DNA of 64,000 nucleotides from Stenocarpella maydis (lineage: Eukaryota; Ascomycota; Sordariomycetes; Diaporthales; Diaporthaceae). The DNA lies in the NCBI GenBank assembly GCA_002270565.1, contig NQMI01000027.1:18988-82987 (forward strand), written 5' to 3'. The notes under the pieces were generated by a model. That model saw only the letters and a list, made by a program, of their open reading frames with translations, was not told where the DNA came from and searched no databases. Positions 1 through 10,989 of this stretch are shown here, in pieces (the stretch's first letter is position 1; each line of letters opens with the position of its first letter). The position numbers and the translations under genes are program-made.

Positions 1-480
1 GCAAGGAGTTACCCTAGACTTGCGAGTCAGGCGATTTTCGCTAAGTACGCCCAGTGCATACGTGACGCAAGATGAGTTTGGTGGCCATAAGTCAATTATT
101 TTGGCCTACATTTGCACCTTAATTTAGACCTCTACATTACCCTTATTTCTTACTCAAAAAGTATATAACTTAGTACATTGGATAGCTTGATTTCTAAAGT
201 TTATATGTACTTAATTTAGGCGGTACTAGGGTGATAATTGGCCAGTTGCTTGGAACCAAAGATGGTGTATTGGAAGGGCGAATTTTCCGGCATTTGCAAA
301 TTTGCACCAGAGCCTACCGCAGCGTGCCCGCGGATAAGACGACGTCGGAGGGTATATAAGGAGGGCTTACAGAAGCCCAACTTAATTCAATACAAAGTTG
401 TCCAGACCATTATCAATCATCCCAATTCGCCTCAGAGCACCATACTACGACACTGCCGAAACACACACACGCTGAACTGA
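1..480 (+). repeat. LTR copy, truncated by the left window edge
   Basis: Positions 1-361 match 8,690-9,044 base for base apart from scattered transitions, so the two are copies of one repeat. The window begins inside the last unit of a 24-bp tandem repeat that is complete in the other copy. A TATA-like box lies at 353-359, followed by about 115 bp that look like a transcribed R-U5 portion. I call it an LTR because of this layout and because a decayed Gag frame lies just before the other copy. The 3' end (about 470-480) is a guess, because the second copy stops at an assembly gap right after the TATA box. Confidence 0.6.
351..361 (+). promoter_or_regulatory. TATA-like box inside the LTR
   Basis: GGTATATAAGG is conserved in both copies of this LTR (here and at 9,034-9,044), while many neighbouring bases have mutated. 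It is the likely core promoter of the retroelement; function is inferred from motif and position only. Confidence 0.45.
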
Positions 481-1950
481 ATGCTTTTCTATAGCATAAT
501 TCATCAGAATAGTAGTAAAATTTCTTAATATATCTAGTATTAGTATACTTATTAGTATACTTCTATAAAAGATAATAACTATAAGAGGTAATAAGGACTA
601 TATAAAAGTAATCTTCTTAATAGAGAATTTTAGTAAATAGCCTTATAGAGGTCTTACTAAGAGAAAGATAAACCTTAATATTATAAAAAGATATTTATAT
701 AATATACTCCTCTTTATTTTAAATATTATATAAGAATTAAACTTATTATATAAAGATAAGAAAATCTAAAAAACCTTGTATTAATACATAAAATAATTAT
801 AAGCTATTGATTAATAAAACCTTTAATTAAAAGTATACGCTATTATGTATTATTATTGATTTTATAAATAATAAATTATTATATAAAGTTAAAAAAAAGA
901 AAATATATTAGTATATAAGACAAAAAAGAAGAAATTAATAATAGAATTATATAATATTTCAATATAAAACAGCTTATAATATATATATATTATATAATAA
1001 AAAAGAAAAAGGTTAAAAAAGAAGAAGTCATATACTTAAATATCTATTAAAATAATATATAAGTATATATTATTAATATTCTTTCTTCTAATAATTAAAT
1101 AAGTATTTATTTATATAAGTAATTTATTAATAGTAAATAAAAAAGTTAGTAAAAGTACTAAAGAAGACTTTTCTTTATTTACCATTTTAGGAAACTGTTT
1201 TTTATATAAAAGGAGAAAAGTAAAAGTAAAAAACATTATTATAATATCTAAAGATTAGCTAATCTATTAAATATATTATATAATATTTATATTAAGCTTA
1301 ATTATTTATACGTTAATAAATTTAACTTTAATTATAAAAGATAGCTTTAAAAAAGAGTTATTATATAAGTAATTTAACTTACTTAGAAGTATAGTTTCTA
1401 AAGGTATATAATCTTAAAAAAAAAGAGTTTGTATTAGAATATTGCCCTATTAGATTATATATAATCTTATTAGGCTAGGCTATCTAACTAAGCTAAGGGG
1501 TTTGGTAGGGAAAGAGGCTACTTTTCCTGTTTATATGAAGTGCTCTTGCTTCCTCCAGATAGTTAGACAAGTAAGCAATTACAGACCCATCGAATAGAAC
1601 CCCACGTACGTATATACTATCGCCATATAGCAAAGGCCATTTAATAGAAACATTAAATCTTAAAATACATTATTAAATAAATTCTTTTTAGAGATAATTC
1701 TTTAATATATTTATAATAAATGTATTACAATAAATATTATTAAAGAAACTAAAATTTTATTTAATTCTTTAAAAAATATATTCTTAAATAAGTAACTTTT
1801 ATTAAATGTTAGTATTCCTGTAGGAAATATTAAGAATCTTTAATATTTTATAGCAGCTATATTTAAATATTCTTTTAAAATTATTATACTTAGAAATATT
1901 ATAAAGTAATTTTTTCCCTTATATTATAAGTAAAATATTATATATATATA
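481..1950. other. AT-rich RIP-like decayed DNA, no gene
   Basis: About 1.5 kb of very AT-rich sequence with stops in all frames, long TA runs and few CA/TG dinucleotides, typical of RIP-mutated repeats. A less AT-rich patch lies at about 1,490-1,630. I cannot recognise any protein motif. It directly follows the LTR at 1-480, so it may be ruined internal sequence of that element, but no gag or pol motif supports this. Confidence 0.6.
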
Positions 1951-1953
1951 TAA

Positions 1954-1967
1954 AGGGTTAGGGTTTT
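1954..1967 (+). repeat. Telomere-like TTAGGG motif at left edge of gene island
   Basis: GGGTTAGGGTTTTT lies exactly where AT-rich sequence gives way to normal-composition DNA. One and a half TTAGGG units are weak alone; a second, longer match sits at the other border (6,181-6,195) in the same orientation. Confidence 0.3.
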
Positions 1968-2372
1968 TAGGTGTTTTATTTAGATTTATTATAGCTTGTT
2001 GAAATGTTTGAGTTTGTGTGGGAAAGGCGGCCGGAATGGGGGCCCGGCCGGAATCCTGGCCGACGATGTTATGTTGGAAAGACCGCCTGTAGCGCTTGAT
2101 CCAGAATATGTAAGCGGATCAAGAACCAAAACAATTAGAGAAGGTGATGAACCTAATTTTCTTGCGTAGCACTAATTCTGCAGAACCTCAAATGAATAAT
2201 ACAATCACGGAATTCTGGGCCTATAAAGCGTGGAATTGGTCTGCTCTGCCCTTGCTTGAGCCTCATTGAGCAAGGCAGTATTAATTCATTAAGTGTATGA
2301 TTTTAAGTGACATACATAGACTCTACTGGGTACAATAGTACTTAGGTAATCTTACAACAAAAGGTCCGCCCC

Positions 2373-3875
2373 TCACTGCGTGGCCCTTGACAGGCCTGAG
2401 ACCGCCACTGAGGAGCAATCACCCCAATCGACGTCTTTCCCTTTCCCCATATTCCCCATCTCGATATCATGCACATGAGGCCCTTTCAGGTGTGCATTCC
2501 ACGGGTCAATCCTGTCCCGAGGTACTTGAGCCTCATCAAGCTCAACGAAGTTCTCCTCGTGGGTTACCGTTACCTCGTACGTGACAAATATTTTGCCCCA
2601 GTTGAACTTCATCACCGGCCAGAATACCGGTAAGGAGGCACATACTGTCGCAAGGCTGACCTCCATGGCAGCTAATACGATCTCGCTGCAGCCGTACCAG
2701 CTGGGGTCGTACGTCGGAGAAAGCCCAGCCCTCGTATCGACAATGCTGATGAGTCGGAAGAGAGAGAACACATTAACCCTGGGAATCAAAAACATCAGCA
2801 CAAGCCATGTACAAGCTATACACAAGCCCAAGCCTGATTATGTAGGACACTCTTGAGTACCTACACTGAGCCAAGAGAAAACAACACCATCAGGCTGGCT
2901 TGCGACTTCCAATCCAGTGTCGGCTGTAGATAATAAGACACGGGGATGGCCAAGACGATCAGGTCGAGGACCATATTCGTGCTCGTCTGGGCGAGGTGGG
3001 CGGCTACGACGCTGCCAGGGTCCAGGCTGCCGAACCCGTACCTAACGCCGGATGTCTTGTCATCGAAATCCCACTCAGCCGACACGGGGAATGCGGGGAA
3101 CCATCCTATGAAGGAAAAGGCGAGCCCCCACAGAGACACGATGCCGATCATGGCGAATGTAGTCTGCCGCAGGATTGCCTTGGACTCATCGAATAGCCGC
3201 AGGTATTGGACGAGGATGGCGAGTTTGATGAGGGCTGTCGCTGTGGGATAGCACGCGTGCATGACATATGAGTTCTGCCAGATTATCAGAACTCTTAATC
3301 TGCACTGCTTCTATGTCTTGGTCATGTAAGATGCTTGGTAACGACCGCCGACATACCTTGGTGAAGTTGACCAGTTGTGACCGGTCAAAGACGAAGGTGG
3401 TGAAATGTTTCCCCAGCCCTCGATCAAAGCCTGAGCGATAGCGATTGTTAGCTCCAGTCCAAACCCTCAAGGTATTGTGTGCCTAAACTCTAGGGAAGAT
3501 GAAGACAACGTACAGAGCAGTACCGACAAAGTCAGCGCTAGGCTAGCTATCTGAATTCCGCATTAGCACCAACTTCCCGCCCGGTGATAGGTGTCTGTTG
3601 ATTTATACCATTGATAGGCAAACCAGCAAGTCATCCCAGCCCGGGCACTTGGAGACTCGAAACCTGACATATAATCGTGCAGTCGCGCAGATATATGACA
3701 AAGTCTGCTGGGTGGTTAGGTCTGCTCAAGTCAGCGGTTGGATCTTTGGTTAATTACTTACGAGGAATGATATCAGAAACCCGAACACAACCGGCCGCTG
3801 ATTCAGTAGTGGGGTCGCCTCGCTGAGGTTGTCGACTTGACCCAGCAAGTCGAAGACTGTAGACGCATTCGACAT
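2373..3875 (-). CDS. Rhodopsin-domain (SAT4/Pth11-like) integral membrane protein
   Basis: Proposed model: complement(join(2373..2778, 2865..3274, 3357..3430, 3514..3550, 3609..3707, 3762..3875)), 379 aa; every junction keeps phase and uses GT...AG. Start is the ATG before SNASTVFDLL. The fungal rhodopsin-domain pattern is visible: a first membrane segment, then ARLYVRFRVSKCPGWDD (the R...R...GWDD signature), GLGKHFT, ALIKLAILVQYLRLF, the W-x-F loop, NMVLDLIVLAIPVSYYL, and a last helix followed by a polar tail. About seven membrane helices are expected. The family includes Pth11-like receptors, many of unknown ligand. The gene has no internal stops although it lies between RIP-mutated repeats, so it may be functional. 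Exon 2 could start 3 bases later (tandem CAGCAG acceptor). Confidence 0.72.
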
Positions 3876-6180
3876 ATCGGACTCGCCATACGCCCGTTTG
3901 CGGGTCCTTTGTCTGTGTGTGTTCAGAGTATGCAAGAGGAGAAAAGCTGGGCCGTTGAGATGAGTTAATGAGTGTGGTTCAACACGCTCGAATTAGTCAG
4001 ATCACTTCTGAAACACAGAGGGTGCTGCAACGCGTACAGGGGGGGAATCCGGACGGCAAGGTTAGAGGGCAGCCTCTTTTGTATATAACCTTGTCCAACG
4101 GGCACGGGGCGTAGTTTAAGTTTGTTAACCTTAAAGTCTATCCTGGTAATGCAACCAGAGGAAACAGTCACCGCCGATGCGGAGTCCCTGAACCACTGCT
4201 GCACTGTCAGTGCGGGTGCTGCTGAGACGAGATCGGCAAAGTTCGCTGCTAGTTCCATGAGGCCCCTTTTCGAATGCTTGAGACGCCAGATCCCTCGCAA
4301 ATGAAACTTGAATCGGGAGGTTTATTAGATGCTACCCGCTCACTGGCCTTCACTCCCCGTTGAAAGCCAAGGACAAGGAGCAGAACTAGCAAAATATTGA
4401 GGTTTGAGGCCCAGCCCCATCGTATATGACCTGCATGACCATCCTCAGATGTTAAATCGGGGAAATTGCCTTGACCAGTGTCTTGTAGATCCGGGAACCG
4501 GAATCCAATGTTAAAGGAGGTTGTAGTCTTGAGCTTGTCCACGGCCGGAGCATCGGCTCCTGCCAATTGACCTGAATCCTATCGGCTTCTTAGGATTGAG
4601 ACACTCATCACTTGCCAACATCTGTGGAGCGGCGACGTGGTGGTCACTCTGTGCAGGCCGCTAGATGAGCGAAGTAGCCTCAGCGAGAGAAGGTGAAGGT
4701 GTGACTAAGCAGAGATTTACCCCGGGAAAATACTGTCATTCTATTAATTCTAGTTGGATTCCTTGTAAGGAAATAGTGCGCTGGATGTTTCTGATTAATA
4801 GAGAGTTGATGGTACCCTTCTTGAATTGTTTTGATGGTTGGATATCGTTATAGGTGGACCGTGGTGTTGTCAGTTACAACTTGTAACCATCACGGCGCTT
4901 GGACAGCTGCCGGCTTCATCCTAGGCGTCCGAAGCATACGTTATTATCTCCGACCACAGAACCCGCTTGGCTGCAAAGCTATATATTGCTAAGAACTCAT
5001 ATTATACTTAAATACAATTAAAAGTTTTTAATTGTATTATAATATATATATTATTTTAGACGTATATATTCTTATTTACGTACATTCTTATAAAAGCTTG
5101 CTCAGGCTTATAAAGTACTTAGGCACGTTTCGGTATGGGGCAGCTAAACTTTTGAGATAAAGCATAACACCCCCAGTTGCCAAGTTCCTGGCCCTTGGCT
5201 CTGCGCAACTGCCATGCCCACCCAGACAATAGTGCCAAGGTTGCAGCTGCCCAATGGCTCATGAGAGGCGGGGAACATGTGTACATGCGAATCTTTGAAG
5301 TACGCGTACATGGCCTGACGACTGGCACACCGTCCTGAACCAGCTGCGTTTGTTTCGACTCAGACACTCGGCAAATGAGGAACCATTCAAAGAGTGGCTG
5401 GGTCACGGATGGTTCGGACCGTAGACCCTACTAAATGTGCCGAATAGACGGTGCTGGCCACAAACGGCACAGACATTGTTTCATGTTTCACATGCTCCCA
5501 AACGAACACCTCTCGAAACAGTAAAGAGCCACGCTGTTGCTCCCGATGGTAATACTGCGCATTGCGATGGCCATCCCAGAGCAACACTCGGTGGTTTATT
5601 TGTGGAGATACCTCCAGCTGTAGACGCGAGCAGCATTTGACCTCAGTGACCATCAGCGATTTGGGCGCACCTCCCCATCGATCTTCCACTTGACGTTATG
5701 TCTCAAAGTATTTGGCCACAGACCCCTGATTCCCATAAACTGTCGGACTGTGACTTGACGCAGGGGGTCAGACTGGGAAAACGTACAGGGTAAACCTCTA
5801 ACTTTTATCACTCTAGTACATTGCCCTTAACCCAATCGGAGAATTTCAGCCTTGAACACCTCAAATTTTCCGGGATTTCAGGTGTAACATACATCCTAGT
5901 AATATAGTATTCACTCAAATTCTAATACATAAATGAGTCTCTGTTCCATAACTAAGTACCAGGGAGTCCTTATATCTCTTCCACAGGGGATCCTTCGCTA
6001 ATGCCTTCAGAAGGACTGTTTCATAAAAAGCTAACGTGGTTTACCAGGAAGTAGCGCATATCAGTGTTATGAACCACCAGGCGTTGGCGGCTGACTACTG
6101 CAGAAGACAACCCCGCAGGTCGGGAGCCAGCTCCCGAAAAGGTCGTCCCACCTAATCCAATCAGTAACGCCACCTTATCA
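3876..6180. other. Normal-composition island without a recognisable gene
   Basis: About 2.3 kb of roughly 45-50% GC DNA. Several open frames of 90-110 codons exist on the minus strand (for example 3,965-4,300, 4,249-4,566, 5,119-5,406, 5,387-5,689), but none shows a family motif or convincing splice partners. Positions 4,975-5,100 are an AT-rich patch. It probably holds the promoter of the rhodopsin-domain gene and possibly remnants of another gene. Confidence 0.5.
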
Positions 6181-6195
6181 GGGTTAGGGTTAGGG
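6181..6195 (+). repeat. Interstitial telomere-like repeat (TTAGGG)
   Basis: GGGTTAGGGTTAGGG, two and a half units of the canonical filamentous-fungal telomere repeat, lies exactly at the change from normal-composition DNA to AT-rich decayed DNA, which then continues to the Gag remnant at 6,780. Chance is possible for 15 bp, but its place at the border and the partner at 1,954 make it notable. Confidence 0.5.
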
Positions 6196-6779
6196 ACCCA
6201 CCAGAATTGATGGAATTTATATTAACTTTATCAAGCAATACCTAGTTAATAGCATTACCATTAATTCTATCAAGTCACTAAAGAGTCGGAATATATAAGG
6301 ATATAATTATCATTATAGTAGATAGCTTTTATAGAATAGACTCTTTAGTTATTAATCTAAGTATTTAATCCCAGTATTGCATAGCCTTATAGCTAGTAAT
6401 CATTATTAAATTGATAATATTGCTTATTAACTACTTAATAATATATTCTAAATATAAACCCTTAATTTTCTAGGTTTAATGCACTTAGAAACTCTCTAAT
6501 TATTACATTTTAATGACTCTTGTTCATATATTACTATGCGGACTTTAAGTAATATTACATATAAAACCCTTTATGATATCAGACTTCAAGATAATTACTC
6601 CTACTTGCAACCTCCTGTATGAGCTTGGTAACATTATTAATTAGCTAACGGCTGATCCTTGATTATAAGAGTTAGCCAGCGAGGTAGCCTGACTCTATAC
6701 CCTTATGAATAAGTAAGCTTGTTAAAATTAGGAAATGGAATAACTTTAAGAGAAAATTGCTACCCTCCAAGCAGGAGCT
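6196..6779. other. AT-rich decayed DNA before the Gag remnant
   Basis: AT-rich sequence with stops in all frames. It probably holds decayed leader or N-terminal sequence of the retroelement whose Gag follows, but no motif is visible. Confidence 0.45.
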
Positions 6780-8596
6780 AATATTATTAATACCCTAATC
6801 TAAATGAAGGAATATATTAAGCTTAATACTCCGGCCTTATATAATGGAACTATTGGATAGCTCTAGGCACACCTAATGCAGGTTAGGGCCTACTAGTGCT
6901 TCCATGGGTTGGATGTACAGCCTAGCGGGAAAAGGGTTATACACGCATCCTCTTTCCTTAAAGGAAGAGCCTTAGCTTAGTTTAAACCCTACTTAACTGA
7001 CTTTATTAATGTGGAATCATTTAAAGCCTGCAAGCTTGAAATCCAGTAAAGTTTTAGCAGCTATAAAGGCTATAAGGCTGCCCTTAGGTCCCTATTCTAG
7101 GACCCAAATGAGAAATAATAGGCAGAAAGAAACCTAGCGAATTATAAATAGTATAGCTTAGCAATTAACTATACTATAGAATTCCAATAAATTTATACTA
7201 AATCAACTATACTAATAATATAAAGAAATTTATATTCTATTATAGATTAAAGGATAAAGTAAAGAATAAACTTAATAAGATTATGAATGAACTTAATAAC
7301 TTTCTATACTATATAGAAATAGCTATCTAGATTAATAATAGACTCTATAAATGATGCTTGAAAAGAAAGGAATGAACTTCTAAATAACTCCCATTCCAGA
7401 AATATAAAATAAATATAGAAAGAAAGTATTAGAAACCTAGTACCTAATAGGGATAGTATATAGGCTTTATAAAGCTAGATGCTACCTAATGTAAGGATAA
7501 GAAAAGTGTTAAGTACTATAACTATAATAAGATGGGATATTTTACTTTAGAATACAGGACTCTAAAGAAGAATAGAGACTGGAAGTTAGTGCCTAAGAGA
7601 ACCCAATAAGCTAATAAAGCTACCCATTAGGCTAATGTAGCCGCTTGCAGCACATAAGGACCACCTAGGTCCAAACCGTAATAAGAACTTATAAGCAAGT
7701 ACTATATTTATAGAATAAATATATATAATTAATATTGAGTATATCTAGATTAGGACCCAGATAAAGAATATAACTTTTATAACCCTAATGAAGAAGACCT
7801 TTATAATAGTTTATACTTCTCACGATATACTAAGTCCTAATATAAAAAACATCAGAAGGATAAGGCACAATAGTAGCCTATCCTAGTAATAAAGAATCCC
7901 CGGAAGCCTAGGATAATATATGCATTACTTAATTGGATAGCTTGCTTTAACAACAGCTATACTACTCATTATAGTAATAAGGAAGCCACTAGGTGGTTTC
8001 CTAAGAATGCCTTAGGAAAATAGGGAAGAACCCTAGCAATAGGAAATAGGGAGGAACTCCTGCAAATTAACCCTAGGATGGAAGGAAAACCTATTCCCAG
8101 GCCATACTTGCGCTATAAATATAGTAAAAGGAACCACAAGACTATCTAGGATAAGCACCCCTTCTAGCCCTAAAAACTAATATTATAGCAGTTATAATTG
8201 CAAGAAGACCTTTTAAAGAAACCATAAAACAGCCTACCCAGGAATATAGAAGACTAGAAGATACAGGACACACGTATTCTATGCATAATAAACATAAAAA
8301 CATCTCCTGGGTATTATATATCTATAACAGATATAAGGAACACATAAGGGAGAAAACTAAGCATAACTAGTTTCCCTAATAATACCTAAATAAAGATATC
8401 AAGCATATATACAAGTATAACAACTTTAAGAACTAGCACTTATATTAGAAATATAATAAGATAGGACACGCCCTAATAAGGCTGGACTCCCATATACCCT
8501 TAGAATATCTATAAAACCCTAGCAGATGGGTAGATTGCAATAAGCTGATCTATAAGGTGTATATGCTCAATATGGCTTAAGACTAACATCTAATAA
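6780..8596 (+). pseudogene. RIP-ruined retrotransposon Gag with Cys-rich tail
   Basis: Read on the plus strand through many TAA/TAG codons, about 6,830-7,110 gives a clear Gag matrix/capsid-like pattern: ALYNGTIG, then HASSFLKGRALA followed by FKPYL, and RNLANYKQYS. A zinc knuckle follows at 7,514-7,555 with exact C-x2-C-x4-H-x4-C spacing, but all four ligand codons are now Tyr (TAC/TAT), as expected from TGC/TGT/CAT by G-to-A or C-to-T change. Downstream to about 8,580 the frame continues with several Y-x2-Y pairs that look like former C-x2-C modules. No pol follows; the second LTR copy starts at about 8,597, so this looks like a Gag-only or rearranged element. Confidence 0.6.
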
Positions 8597-9044
8597 TGTT
8601 AAACGGAACTGCTCAGCAGGGCGTTGGCACTTCGTGCAAGGAGTTACCCTAGACTTCGTGCAAGCAGTTACCCTAGACTTCTTGCAAGGAGTTACCCTAG
8701 ACTTGCGAGTCAGGCGATTTTCGCTAAGTACGCCCAGTGCGTGCGCAACGCAAGATGAGTTTGGTAGCCATAAGTTAATTATTTTGGTCTGCATTTGCAC
8801 CTTAATTTAGACCTCTGCATTACCCTTATTTCTTATCCAAAAGGTATATAACTTAGTTTATTAAATAGCTTAATTTCTAAAGTTTATATATACTTAATTT
8901 GGGCATTATTAGGGCTATGGTTAGCTAGTTGCTTGGAACCAAAGATGGTATATTGGAAGGGTGAATTTTCCGGCATTTGCAAATTTGCACTAGAGCCTAC
9001 CGCAGCGTGCCCGCAGGTGAGACGATATTGGAGGGTATATAAGG
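8597..9044 (+). repeat. Second LTR copy, cut at an assembly gap
   Basis: Starts at a plausible TG (TGTTAAACGG), contains three 24-bp tandem units, then matches 1-361 of the window through the TATA-like box. It stops at NN (9,045-9,046); the R-U5 part seen at 362-480 is missing. The same orientation as the first copy is consistent with the two ends of one element of about 8.6 kb, but a host gene lies between them. Confidence 0.6.
8630..8701 (+). repeat. Three tandem 24-bp units in the LTR
   Basis: Units at 8,630-8,653, 8,654-8,677 and 8,678-8,701 begin CTTCGTGCAAG or CTTCTTGCAAG and end GTTACCCTAGA, with one or two substitutions among them. A part-unit is present at position 1 of the window. 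Tandem units in the U3 of an LTR often act as enhancer-like elements; that role is inference here. Confidence 0.75.
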
Positions 9045-9046
9045 NN
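9045..9046. other. Assembly gap joining two different LTR elements
   Basis: Two N bases. Left of the gap one LTR breaks off right after its TATA box; right of it a different LTR begins without its first ~90 bases (compared with 21,083-21,484). The true gap is therefore larger than two bases or the join is wrong. Confidence 0.85.
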
Positions 9047-9372
9047 CCAAGACTATAAGAAGGGGCCTTCCTGCATTGCTTTTGAGAAATTTCTAGTCCT
9101 AGAGAATCAATCTTTTTATACCCTATGAATTTATATCTATCTAATATATACATGTGTACTGTGAAACTATTTCTTATACCCTCTTTTTCTGCCTCTCCTT
9201 CTTAGCACCCTCTATTCCCCTCATACCTCTCCTATTACATTAGGGGCTCCTCTTCTTATCTTCCACGCTCCTCTTGGGGTGGTTGCTTGATTAGGGCTCT
9301 GGCAGAACGTATGCCTTTTTATATGTATAGAGGTTTTATCCTCTCGCTCCCCTCCTTTTGGGCCCGTTTTCA
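9047..9372 (+). repeat. 5' LTR of element A (first part missing)
   Basis: Aligns over about 325 bp with 21,161-21,484, differing mostly by transitions and a small length change. It ends GCCCGTTTTCA, giving the usual CA terminus. Its first ~80-90 bases are lost at the assembly gap. Confidence 0.8.
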
Positions 9373-10900
9373 CTAGTATCTACCCCATGAATCAAATATG
9401 GGTTTCTTTAGCCAACGAGGTTTCTTCAACCAATGAGGTTTCTTTAGCTACTATAAAGTTCCTTAGCTTTTAGGCCTGGATTCCTTATTTTATTTATAAG
9501 GTTGTTAGCCACTTCAGGGGAGTGAATCTCTATACTTCTAATACTATTTAATTCTAATCAGAGCTATAGCACCCTTTTGCTCTTAATAGAGGATTTTGCT
9601 ATTATGTAAAAGCCAGATTTACCCTCCTGAGTCGCCTATAGTTGACCCAGTAGCGATAGGAGCAAATATATGTAAGGCTGGTCTGATCTCTATACCAAGC
9701 TGACTCCATTACCTCAGCTATATCTTAGACCCCCTCCCGGCATACCTAATTCAATAATAAAGTATAAAACCTCTAGCCTAGCTATACATTCCAGGAAAAG
9801 CTACTAAGGGATTTATATTCTTAGGCCTTAGAAATTCATTCCAATCGGATTTAATAGCATTTAATTAGGGCTTATTTCCTTAGAAGGGATATAAAGGACT
9901 AATATCAAGAAGGTTTGGTAGATCCCAACCGCCTATATCACCTGAAACTCTCTTGCCCTTAGATATAGCACCCGAAGGTTCAGCATGCTAATTCCCTAAT
10001 ATAGGTAAACTAGGTATAATAGAGCCCTAGTTTAACTAATTAGGCCCCTCTTCAGTTTTCCCTTTTAAGTTATCATTATAATATCTGGTTACCCTATTAA
10101 ATACTATATCTAAGATATCATCTAATGTCATATAATATTAGGTCGGGTAATAGCGGTACTAGATATTGCATGCTTCTATAGGGAGTTAAAGAGGTTCCTA
10201 CCCTATTAACCGCTATCCTTCTAATCAGTAAGCTCAGAGCTTCCGCTATTATCAGCACCCCCTGCAGTCAGGATAGCTAGCATCAGCAGCATAAGGGTAT
10301 TCCAAATATTTATATTATCCTCTCCTCTAGTTGCTTACAGTCAAGTATCTCCTGCCTGCCACTATAGCAAGACTTCATAGTATTTAATATAACCTTCTAC
10401 ACTAATACCATTCACTCTGATTGTACCTAGTTATTCCTATATGCGTTTTAGTGAACTTCAGACAGCACTTACGCCCTTGTTTCTTCTGGATACGCCTAGT
10501 ATAGAGAAATATTCGACACCTTTGGACAGCACTCACATCTCACCTCTCCTGAAGGACCTCTGGTATTGAGAAACATTCGACTTCACTATTATTGCAAGGG
10601 ACTAATCAGGACCTAACCTATCCTATATACATCTCTGCAGACCCCAAACAGCACTTACGCCTTCGCTTCTCCTAAATACACTTGTTATAGAGAAACATTT
10701 AATAATCTCAGACAGCACTCGCACCTCACCTCTTTAGCTATAGCGCTAGTATAGAGAAACATTTGCCTCCATTATTATAGCAAGGGATAAATCAGAACCT
10801 ATATCTTCTATTTTTCTAATAGGAGATATTCATTCTACTCCCCCATCCACTAGAGGTTCACCCTCTAGGGGAAGGAAGCAGGATATAGATAAAGTAAGGG
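9373..10900 (+). other. Long leader of element A
   Basis: About 1.5 kb between the 5' LTR and recognisable Gag. It contains three imperfect 18-bp tandem copies around TTTCTTTAGCCAACGAGG (about 9,402-9,450) and the larger repeats at 10,461-10,800. The first bases after the LTR would be the primer-binding site; mutations prevent a confident tRNA match. Confidence 0.45.
10461..10800 (+). repeat. Higher-order tandem repeat in the leader of element A
   Basis: The motif (G)ACAGCACT...GAGAAACATT occurs four times, starting at about 10,461, 10,525, 10,646 and 10,711. Units 1 and 3 share CAGCACTTACGCC and units 2 and 4 share a CACCTC ending followed by a common tail (TTATTGCAAGGGA versus TTATAGCAAGGGA). 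So two copies of a roughly 186-bp block, each made of two related ~65-bp halves, lie in tandem. Role unknown; leader repeats can act in packaging or translation. Confidence 0.6.
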
Positions 10901-10989
10901 GGCTCTTATTAAAGAAAGGTCCACCTTAAGGACGCCAGTTTCCTTAGGAACCTGCCCCCACTCCATCTAGGACCTCTAATTAGGAGCAT

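Noticed and set aside
238..480. 80-codon frame in the first LTR
   Set aside because: Starts at TTG, lies within the LTR repeat and is not maintained in the second copy.
8597..9044. Three 24-bp tandem units considered as a CRISPR array
   Set aside because: Units are contiguous without spacers, in a eukaryotic retroelement LTR.
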